Shown: one piece after another, positions 1-5,737 of the stretch
Position numbering within the stretch: the first letter of the stretch is position 1
Layout: each line of letters opens with the position of its first letter
From: Actinomycetota bacterium
GTDB lineage: Bacteria; Actinomycetota; Geothermincolia; Fen-727; JAQURN01
DNA length: 6,432 nucleotides
NCBI GenBank assembly: GCA_028715585.1
Contig: JAQURN010000004.1
Coordinates: 1 to 6,432, forward strand
Reading direction: 5' to 3'
Notes under the pieces: model-generated
Databases searched by the model: none
Seen by the model: the letters and a program-made list of their open reading frames with translations, nothing else
What the model was told of the DNA's origin: nothing
Translations under genes and position numbers: made by a program

Positions 1-338
1 CCGATGAGAGCAAAAAAGAGCATCAACACCCCCCCCCCCAAAGCACATCCCACCTGCTGAAAGATATAGCGATATCCCTTAATAGTTCCACTGGGGTTGA
101 GCGAGGAACTTGCCGAGAGAACCATCACAAAGCCAATGAAAACGAGGAGAAAAACGGGAAGGAGAAGAAGGTAGTTATTGTGCAAAACTTCCCTCAGCCT
201 CGACCATATGGTTTCCGCCTCGCGTTTCTTCGAGGAAGAAGCGGGTGAATTCCTTTGCCTGCTTGGCAAGGAAGAGGTTCGATGAGGCGGCCTTTCCTCA
301 TGCTGGTATGATGCCCTAGCCCTAGCCGGTTCTGCCAT
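1..338 (-). CDS. ftsW: Cell division protein FtsW (SEDS glycan polymerase), N-terminal part, cut by window edge
   Basis: FtsW is the membrane SEDS-family polymerase that joins lipid II into septal glycan strands together with a class B PBP. Only the first 112 codons lie in the window; the rest continues past position 1. I start it at the ATG at 338-336, which has an AGGGAG site 6 bases upstream and overlaps the murD end by 17 bases. The protein begins with about 54 polar residues rich in Arg, Ser and Pro. A first membrane segment follows at about residues 56-75 (LLLLPVFLLVFIGFVMV), running into the SASS motif (75-78) typical of FtsW/RodA/SpoVE. A second hydrophobic segment starts near residue 93. 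Codons 100-104 are written in a run of 11 G, and the frame stays open through it. RodA is a possible alternative by sequence alone, but the position after murD strongly favours FtsW. A downstream TTG at 185 is an alternative start. Confidence 0.9.
   Translation of the reverse strand, partial: MAEPARARASYQHEERPPHRTSSLPSRQRNSPASSSKKREAETIWSRLREVLHNNYLLLLPVFLLVFIGFVMVLSASSSLNPSGTIKGYRYIFQQVGCALGGGVLMLFFALI
29..39. repeat. 11-base homopolymer (C on plus, G on minus) inside ftsW
   Basis: An uninterrupted run of 11 C on the given strand, read as G in ftsW, covers codons for Leu-Gly-Gly-Gly-Val (residues 100-104) at the start of the second membrane segment. With 11 G the frame is open and the protein still resembles FtsW on both sides. 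With 10 G the frame would meet TGA right after the tract. Confidence 0.95.
314..327 (-). repeat. Short tandem hexamer repeat at the murD/ftsW junction
   Basis: On the minus strand the hexamer GGCTAG occurs twice in a row, followed by a partial third copy (GG). In the murD frame it supplies the TAG stop and a second in-frame TAG two codons later. In the ftsW frame the same bases encode an Ala-Arg-Ala-Arg stretch. It is short and could be chance. Confidence 0.5.
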
Positions 339-1740
339 GGATTGCTCCCTGTTCCAAAGATTTGACGCTTTCCTTGAACGCCTCGCCCCTCTCCTCGTAG
401 TTGGAAAACATGTCAAAGGAAGCACAGGCAGGGGCAAAAAGAACTATTCCCCTGCCACTAGCCATTTCGCTTGCCATCCTGACAGCCTCAAAAATATCGT
501 TCGCCACATAGGTTTTATCGCTTACGATGCTCTCTCCTAACTCCTTGAGAGCCGAAAGAATCTCGGGAGCTGATTCGCCAAGCAGCACTACTCCTTTTAC
601 CTTGGACGCGGAAATTCCCGAGAGAATCTCGGTCACGAGGTTAGTCAGGTCAAGACCTTTGTTTCTCCCTCCTATTATCAAAACCATTGACTCCTCAAAA
701 CTTCTCATCGCCTGAATTGCCGCATGGGGATTCGTAGCTTTTGAATCGTTGTAGAAGGAAACTCCATCCACCTTGTCAACAAACTCGAGTCTGTGTTCCA
801 TCCCCTTGAAATTACGCAATGCTTCCCTTATAAGGATGGGGCTCACCTCCAGACAAAGTGCCACAGCGACTGCTGCCATGGCATTCAATAGGTTGTGAAG
901 TCCCACCAGCGAAAGCTCGGAGGTTCTAAAAACTTCACCAGCATTAAAGGGGGGACCAGCAAAAACAACATCTCCGCGTAAAAATATTCCCTGGTTGCTT
1001 TGCTCTAAGCCAAAGGAAATTTTTCTGGATCTCGCCCTTTCTGCCATATCACAGGTAAATTGGTCGTCCCTGTTATAGATGAAATAATCATCCGCTAGAG
1101 CATTCTCTATGAGGCGCATCTTTGCCTCCCTGTATTCATCCATATTGCGGTGCCAATCAAGGTGGTCCTCATCAAGATTGAGCGCTAAAGCTATGGGCGC
1201 TCTGAACCTGTCTATGTTTGCGAGTTGGAAACTCGAAGCCTCGACAACAAGGATATCTCCAGAGTTGGTCCTTCCAAGCATGCCAACCAGGGGCTTGCCA
1301 ATGTTTCCACAGGCAAAGGCTCTAATGCCACTGCTTTGAAGAATCGCCTCAATCATAGAAACTGTAGTCGTCTTGCCATTTGTGCCAGTTACCGCGACGA
1401 TGTCACCATCTACCAGCCGGTAACCTAGTTCGAGCTCACTTATAACAGGAACGCCAATCTCTCTCGCTCTCTCAAGCACTTCAGAGCATTGAGGCACCCC
1501 AGGGCTGGCTACCACCCAGTCGTAAGTCGGCATATCGGGGAGGTAATCGACACCAAGATTCACCTCTACGCCAAAGGAAGAAAGTTCGCTTGCCCTTGCC
1601 GAGAGAGCGGGCGAGGCTTCTTTATCAACGACCTTCACGTGAGCGCCGATGTCCGCGAGAACCCTGGCAGAGGCGTAGCCGCTTTCGCCAAGCCCAACTA
1701 CGAGAATTTTTTTTCTCTCAAACTCATTCCATCTACTCAT
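322..1740 (-). CDS. murD: UDP-N-acetylmuramoyl-L-alanine--D-glutamate ligase (MurD)
   Basis: This cytoplasmic ATP-dependent ligase adds D-glutamate to UDP-MurNAc-L-Ala, the second amino acid of the stem peptide. The 472 residues are slightly longer than the roughly 440-450 usual for the family. Domain 1 has a dinucleotide-fold-like UDP-binding loop GLGESGYASA (16-25) and ASPGVP (78-83). Domain 2 has the P-loop GTNGKTTT (119-126), GNIGKP (145-150), EASSFQL (167-173), NLDEDHLDWH (188-197) and a Lys at 207 in the context EYREAKMRL, matching the lysine that is carbamylated in this family. Domain 3 has HNLLNAMAA (282-290), EHRLEF (315-320), YNDSKATNPHAA (330-341), IIGGRNKG (355-362) and APACASFDMFSNYEERG (436-452). 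All key motifs are intact. The ATG shares ATGA with the mraY stop, and the gene overlaps ftsW. The extra length is mostly a C-terminal tail of about 15 residues. A run of eight A lies in codons 9-12. Confidence 0.98.
   Translation of the reverse strand: MSRWNEFERKKILVVGLGESGYASARVLADIGAHVKVVDKEASPALSARASELSSFGVEVNLGVDYLPDMPTYDWVVASPGVPQCSEVLERAREIGVPVISELELGYRLVDGDIVAVTGTNGKTTTVSMIEAILQSSGIRAFACGNIGKPLVGMLGRTNSGDILVVEASSFQLANIDRFRAPIALALNLDEDHLDWHRNMDEYREAKMRLIENALADDYFIYNRDDQFTCDMAERARSRKISFGLEQSNQGIFLRGDVVFAGPPFNAGEVFRTSELSLVGLHNLLNAMAAVAVALCLEVSPILIREALRNFKGMEHRLEFVDKVDGVSFYNDSKATNPHAAIQAMRSFEESMVLIIGGRNKGLDLTNLVTEILSGISASKVKGVVLLGESAPEILSALKELGESIVSDKTYVANDIFEAVRMASEMASGRGIVLFAPACASFDMFSNYEERGEAFKESVKSLEQGAIHGRTG
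345..350 (-). promoter_or_regulatory. Ribosome-binding site of ftsW, inside the murD 3' end
   Basis: AGGGAG on the minus strand, 6 bases before the ATG at 338. It decides the upstream start for ftsW and lies in the last codons of murD, so ribosomes finishing murD would reach it directly, consistent with translational coupling. Confidence 0.65.
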
Positions 1741-2783
1741 TTAGGCACTCTCGACACAAAATCAACATAAAACATGGCAAATCCTATGAGCACCATGAAG
1801 CCGCACACAAGCCAAAATCTCACAATCACCGTGAATTCAGGCCATCCCGTAAGCTCGAAGTGATGGTGAATTGGAGCCATCTTGAAAACCCTTTTCCCCT
1901 TAGTTACCTTGAAAACGGCAACTTGAATAATTACAGAAAGAGCTTCTATCACAAAAAGCCCACCGATTATCAACAGCAGAAATTGTGTCCTGGTCATAAT
2001 CGCGGTAGCTGACATGACCCCACCAAGAGCAAGAGACCCAGTGTCGCCCATGAATATCTTCGCTGGAGCGGCATTCCACCATAGAAATCCCGCGCATGCC
2101 CCGAGAACGGCCCCGCATATTATTGCCACATCAAGAGCAGGTTGGCCTGTGAAGGTATAAAAGTTTGGATGCTCGCTCACAGGGTGGCGAAACATCGTAA
2201 ACGCAATCAGTAAATAAGCTGCCATTACCATCACCATGGAGCCACTCGCAAGGCCGTCCAGTCCATCAGTGAGGTTAACCGCATTAGAGGAGCCGCTTAT
2301 CATGATAAAAACCCAAATGAAAAAGAGCCAGCCGATGTTCAAAAATGTCCTTCCCAGAAAGCTGAATTCAGTTGGAAGCTTCGGGTAAGACTTGTAACTA
2401 TACTGAGTAGCAAAGTACGTGAAGCAAATCGCGATAACGAGTTGGCCCAGAAATTTGAGGCTGGGGCTGAGCCCAAGGGAACGCTTTTTTCTGACCTGAA
2501 TCACGTCATCGATGAAACCAAGAGCTCCGCATGCCATCATTGTTCCAATGACGGCGAGCCCCTCTGGAGTCCTCTCGGAAAAAATCATGTATCCAACCAG
2601 GGTTCCTATCACCAGTAAGACGCCACCCATCGTGGGGGTTCCCCCTTTCACGAAATGCGCCTTTGGCCCATCCTCTCGTATTACCTGGCCATAATCCTTC
2701 CTCCTTAAAAACTTTATGAGGAGCGGCGTAAACACCAGGCATATGATGCCAGCGACAGTGGCAGCACCAAGCACGCTATACAA
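1737..2783 (-). CDS. mraY: Phospho-N-acetylmuramoyl-pentapeptide transferase (MraY)
   Basis: MraY is an integral membrane enzyme that transfers phospho-MurNAc-pentapeptide from UDP to undecaprenyl phosphate, giving lipid I, the first membrane step of peptidoglycan synthesis. The 348 residues are close to family size (about 320-360) and show many hydrophobic segments. Motifs in order: KGGTPTMGG (46-54); FIDDVIQVRKKRSLGLSPS (90-108) with the paired Asp 92-93; SNAVNLTDGLDGLASG (166-181); FMGDTGSLALGG (244-255) with Asp 247; and PIHHHFELTGW (304-314), the triple-His loop typical of MraY rather than other polyprenyl-phosphate sugar transferases such as WecA. The start is TTG at 2783-2781, the first start after the murF stop and preceded by GGAGGAGG at a somewhat long 11-base spacing. 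A GTG three codons later would lie still further from that site. The gene sits 3 bases after murF and overlaps murD by ATGA. Confidence 0.98.
   Translation of the reverse strand: MYSVLGAATVAGIICLVFTPLLIKFLRRKDYGQVIREDGPKAHFVKGGTPTMGGVLLVIGTLVGYMIFSERTPEGLAVIGTMMACGALGFIDDVIQVRKKRSLGLSPSLKFLGQLVIAICFTYFATQYSYKSYPKLPTEFSFLGRTFLNIGWLFFIWVFIMISGSSNAVNLTDGLDGLASGSMVMVMAAYLLIAFTMFRHPVSEHPNFYTFTGQPALDVAIICGAVLGACAGFLWWNAAPAKIFMGDTGSLALGGVMSATAIMTRTQFLLLIIGGLFVIEALSVIIQVAVFKVTKGKRVFKMAPIHHHFELTGWPEFTVIVRFWLVCGFMVLIGFAMFYVDFVSRVPK
1748..1752 (-). promoter_or_regulatory. Weak ribosome-binding site of murD
   Basis: GAGAG on the minus strand, 7 bases before the murD ATG and inside the last codons of mraY. 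The match is weak. With the ATGA overlap, murD translation probably relies on ribosomes that have just terminated on mraY. Confidence 0.35.
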
Positions 2784-2786
2784 TTT

Positions 2787-4202
2787 TTAAGAAACCTCCT
2801 CCAGATATCTCTCCATAAATTTGGCAACCTCTTCCATGGACATAACCCTCGAGCCCTTGACGAGAATCACGTCGCCCGGCTCCGTTATGTCCTTCAGTAT
2901 CCCGCATGCCCGAGAGATATTTGCGCAATGGAAAACACTTCCCTCTGGATGCCCCCTCTCAAGAGCCCCAACCGCGATATCTTGTGCCCCTCTGCCCACC
3001 GTAACTAGAATGTCAACCCCAATCGAAGAAGCGTGTGAGCCCATCGAGCGATGATATTTCTTGCTATCCTTCCCAAGTTCAGCCATATCTCCTAAAACGG
3101 CTATGGTCCTTCTTCCATTGACCGTGAAAGTGGAGAGGAAATCCAGGGCGGCTTTCATAGAAAGGGGATTGGCATTGTAGGAATCATCAATTACTATCTT
3201 CCCATCCTTCATATGTCTAACCTGCATCCTTCCAGGAGTAACCACGGCTTTCTCGAGCCCTCTTTTTATCTCCCCCTCGTCAATCCCCAGGATGGCAGCC
3301 ACCGATGCTGCCGCCAGTGCGTTTTTGACCAGGTGACTCCCCCAAGCGGAAAGTCTTACCTCTGTTGAAAGTCCGGGTCCTTCTATCTCAAAAATAGGAT
3401 GAAACTTGCCATCGTGCCCAATGACACGAGCGCGATAGCGTGCCCGTGGGGAAAAACCAAATTTTACCACCTTTGCGCGAGTTTTTTTCTCAATCCAACT
3501 CGTCCAGCCGTCTTCGGCATCAAGAAAGAGAAACCCATCAACAGGCAAAGCTTCGGCAAGCTCGGATTTAGCTTTCGCCACGTTCTCTACGCTTCCAAAA
3601 ATTTCCAGATGAGACGGACCAATGTTTGTAATAATCCCAAGATTGGGCTTCGCGATTTCCGCGAGCTTAGCAATATCTCCGATATGACGAGCGCCCATTT
3701 CGCATACCAATAATTCAGTGGATTCATCAGCAGTGGCGATTGTAAGCGGAAGCCCTATCTCGGTGTTGTATGTGCCGGGCGAAGCCACAACGCGATGGCT
3801 AGTAGAAAGGATAGAACGAAGAAAATCCTTCGTGCAGGTCTTCCCGGTAGTGCCGGTTATGCCTATTACCTTGGCAGGTATTTTTTCTCTGAGAGAGTGC
3901 GCGAGGTCTGCAAGCGAGGAAAGGGTATCGGTGACGAAAATCAAGGGGAAGGTTGGATTTTCCTTTTTGAACTTTGCCGCTTTAGCGTTTCCCCTTTCGA
4001 CAACAGCCGCCACCGCGCCCTTTTGGGCTACATCCCCCAGAAAGCCATGCCCATCCCTTCTGGCTCCCTTCAAAGCAAAAAAGATATCCCCTTTGCGAAC
4101 GAGCCTCGAGTCAACCGCAATCCCTTTGATTTTGCGTTCTTTGGAGTTTTCTATCTCTCCGCTCACCATCTGCGCTATTTCACGCAAATCAAGCCTTTGC
4201 AC
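2787..4202 (-). CDS. murF: UDP-N-acetylmuramoyl-tripeptide--D-alanyl-D-alanine ligase (MurF)
   Basis: MurF is the cytoplasmic ligase that adds the D-Ala-D-Ala dipeptide to UDP-MurNAc-tripeptide with ATP, completing the pentapeptide. Its 471 residues are typical for the family. The N-terminal domain has VDSRLVRKGDIFFALKG (30-46), the shared MurE/MurF UDP-binding entry motif. The central domain has P-loop GTTGKTCTKD (117-126), GTYNTEIGLPLT (143-154), EMGARHIGDI (168-177), NIGPSHLEIFGS (193-204) and AKAKSEL (209-215), which holds the candidate carbamylated Lys. The C-terminal domain has NALAAASVA (294-302), PGRMQV (323-328), DDSYNANPLSM (339-349), LGDMAELG (370-377) and VKGSR (448-452). SYNANP and GDMAELG separate MurF from MurE. 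The start is GTG at 4202-4200 behind a perfect Shine-Dalgarno site. A nearby ATG at 4206 is in the murE frame and cannot serve. The gene overlaps murE by 14 bases and is followed by mraY after 3 bases. Confidence 0.97.
   Translation of the reverse strand: MQRLDLREIAQMVSGEIENSKERKIKGIAVDSRLVRKGDIFFALKGARRDGHGFLGDVAQKGAVAAVVERGNAKAAKFKKENPTFPLIFVTDTLSSLADLAHSLREKIPAKVIGITGTTGKTCTKDFLRSILSTSHRVVASPGTYNTEIGLPLTIATADESTELLVCEMGARHIGDIAKLAEIAKPNLGIITNIGPSHLEIFGSVENVAKAKSELAEALPVDGFLFLDAEDGWTSWIEKKTRAKVVKFGFSPRARYRARVIGHDGKFHPIFEIEGPGLSTEVRLSAWGSHLVKNALAAASVAAILGIDEGEIKRGLEKAVVTPGRMQVRHMKDGKIVIDDSYNANPLSMKAALDFLSTFTVNGRRTIAVLGDMAELGKDSKKYHRSMGSHASSIGVDILVTVGRGAQDIAVGALERGHPEGSVFHCANISRACGILKDITEPGDVILVKGSRVMSMEEVAKFMERYLEEVS
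2795..2802 (-). promoter_or_regulatory. Ribosome-binding site of mraY, inside the murF 3' end
   Basis: GGAGGAGG on the minus strand encodes Leu-Glu-Glu-Val near the end of MurF and lies 11 bases before the TTG start of mraY. It is a strong anti-SD match at longer than usual spacing, and it supports TTG as the start because no ATG is nearby. Confidence 0.6.
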
Positions 4203-5676
4203 CCATGACCTCCTTCAAACAATCCGTTGCTACCTCACGGTCGTCAAATGGGATAGCTTTATTTCCTATGAGCTGTTCTTTCTCGTGCCCCTTTCCAGCA
4301 ATAACCACGACATCACCTGGCTTTGCTTCCTCAACCGCCTTGCGGATTGCCTTTCGGCGGTCAACTTCCACGGCATACCTCGACGGGGGAAACTCACCCC
4401 GGACACCTTCCAGCATCATTTCTATGATGGACATAGGCTCCTCGCCGCGAGGATTATCGGAAGTCAATATACAAAAGTCGGACATCTCGACGCCGATTTT
4501 ACCCATCAATGGTCTTTTAGACCTGTCCCTATCTCCCCCGCACCCAACCACCAGTATCACCCTTCCATCACATACCTGCCTCGACGTTTCTAGCAGTCCC
4601 TTCACTCCCTCGGGAGTATGCGCATAATCAACAACGACCTCAAAAGGCTGGCCGCAATAAATGCTTTCGAAGCGCCCGGGAACTCCCTCCATTTCCCCTA
4701 GCGCCAACTTGATGTCCTCCTTTTTGGCTCCAGCTTCCAAGCCGACTCCCGCGGCAGCAAGACAGTTATATACGTTGAACTTCCCTTTCAGTTTGCTTTC
4801 CACTAGTATTTCTCCACCAGGCCATTTCAGCAGAAAGCGGTTTCCCTCAGGCAACAAACTGACATCTCGCGCCATGATGTCAGCATTCCTCTCGATGCCA
4901 TAGGTCATGGAGGGCAAATTTGACTCTCCGAAAATTCTCACCCCAAAGTCATCATCGATATTGATAATTGCTTTCCTATCCTCACCATAGTCCGCTTCCA
5001 TGAAAAGAGAACTTTTGGCGGAAAAATATTCCTCAATCGAAAGGTGAAAATCCAAGTGGTCCTGGGTGAGGTTGGTAAAGACAACTACGTCGAATTCGCA
5101 TCCCTTCACCCTCTCTAGCTCAAGCCCATGCGAGGAAACCTCCATCGCGACCGCCTCGACTTTTTCGTCAACCATCCTACGAAGGAGCTTCTGCAGGTCC
5201 AGTGACTCTGGGGTCGTCCTGATAACTGGCTCTATTCTGGAACCAATGTGGTTCTCTATCGTCCCAATGATTCCCGTTTTCATCCCCATCCGCGAAAGTA
5301 TCTTCTCAATCAGAAAACAAGTAGTCGTTTTGCCATTGGTTCCAGTAACCCCAACGAGAAAAAGGTCACGCGACGGATTTGAATAAAAGGCACAAGCACA
5401 CTGGGCAAGAGCAAGGCGACTATCCGCAACCTGTATCTCTGTCACGTTTTCGGGAATGTCCTCATAGGAAACCTTCTGAGTGAAAACGACCTCTGCCCCT
5501 CTCTTCACTGCTTCCTTTATGTAGAGGTGTCCATCTGTTTTTATCCCCTCTATGCAAAAAAAAGCCTCTCCCGGCTTCACAAGGCGGCTATCGTAGCTGA
5601 GACCCTTGATTTCGGGGTCTCGATAGTTTTTTACTTCCAAAACATTTACATTGCTTATGAGTTCCGAAAAAAGCAT
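4189..5676 (-). CDS. murE: UDP-MurNAc-L-Ala-D-Glu--diamino acid ligase (MurE), meso-DAP type by motif
   Basis: MurE is the cytoplasmic ATP-dependent ligase that adds the third residue of the stem peptide. At 495 residues it has normal family length. The N-terminal UDP-binding domain has LSYDSRLVKPGEAFFCIEG (26-44). The central domain has P-loop GTNGKTTT (112-119), TTPES (154-158), EVSSHGL (179-185), TNLTQDHLDFH (201-211) and Lys 221 in EYFSAKSSL, which matches the carbamylated lysine. The C-terminal domain has PGRFE (333-337), DYAHTPEG (350-357), GCGGDRDRSKRP (378-389), DNPRGEEP (407-414) and GKGHE (461-465). DNPR is the known signature of enzymes that add meso-diaminopimelate; lysine-adding enzymes carry a different tetrapeptide there. 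The ATG at 5676 has GAGGG 6 bases upstream, and an in-frame TGA lies just two codons before it, so the start is well defined. Eight T in a row cover codons 38-41. The 3' end overlaps murF by 14 bases. Confidence 0.98.
   Translation of the reverse strand: MLFSELISNVNVLEVKNYRDPEIKGLSYDSRLVKPGEAFFCIEGIKTDGHLYIKEAVKRGAEVVFTQKVSYEDIPENVTEIQVADSRLALAQCACAFYSNPSRDLFLVGVTGTNGKTTTCFLIEKILSRMGMKTGIIGTIENHIGSRIEPVIRTTPESLDLQKLLRRMVDEKVEAVAMEVSSHGLELERVKGCEFDVVVFTNLTQDHLDFHLSIEEYFSAKSSLFMEADYGEDRKAIINIDDDFGVRIFGESNLPSMTYGIERNADIMARDVSLLPEGNRFLLKWPGGEILVESKLKGKFNVYNCLAAAGVGLEAGAKKEDIKLALGEMEGVPGRFESIYCGQPFEVVVDYAHTPEGVKGLLETSRQVCDGRVILVVGCGGDRDRSKRPLMGKIGVEMSDFCILTSDNPRGEEPMSIIEMMLEGVRGEFPPSRYAVEVDRRKAIRKAVEEAKPGDVVVIAGKGHEKEQLIGNKAIPFDDREVATDCLKEVMGAKA
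4208..4215 (-). promoter_or_regulatory. Perfect Shine-Dalgarno site of murF, inside murE
   Basis: AAGGAGGT on the minus strand lies 5 bases before the GTG at 4202 and encodes Lys-Glu-Val near the MurE C-terminus. It fixes GTG as the murF start and implies efficient re-initiation as ribosomes terminate on murE. Confidence 0.85.
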
Positions 5677-5682
5677 CTTTCA

Positions 5683-5687
5683 CCCTC
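5683..5687 (-). promoter_or_regulatory. Ribosome-binding site of murE
   Basis: GAGGG on the minus strand, 6 bases before the murE ATG, in the only real intergenic space of the window (5677-5737). I see no clear terminator hairpin or promoter in the remaining bases of that gap, so murE is most likely co-transcribed with the PBP gene. Confidence 0.7.
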
Positions 5688-5737
5688 GGCTCAACAAACC
5701 CCTTCCGCGTTAACCCGCAGTAGAAAGTCCTTCAGCT

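Noticed and set aside
194..301. Small minus-strand frame starting with ATG at 301 (35 codons) between murD and ftsW
   Set aside because: It lies wholly within the ftsW coding region in another frame, has no ribosome-binding site of note and a composition expected from a shadow frame.
1590..2012. Plus-strand open frames of about 90-140 codons opposite murD and mraY, and similar ones elsewhere
   Set aside because: They are shadows of the minus-strand coding sequence, with no family resemblance and no independent support.
3718..4593. Long open reading frame of 291 codons on the plus strand, opposite murF and murE
   Set aside because: It lies antisense to two intact, conserved genes with full motif sets, spans their junction, and its translation shows no recognisable domain.
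5677..5737. Possible short peptide, promoter or terminator in the PBP-murE gap; one frame reads IKLKDFLLRVNAEGVC then stop
   Set aside because: The peptide frame has no start codon of its own in the gap. There is no stem with a T-run for a terminator and no clear -35/-10 pair. GTTAAC near 5710 is only a short palindrome. The gap appears to hold just the murE ribosome-binding site.
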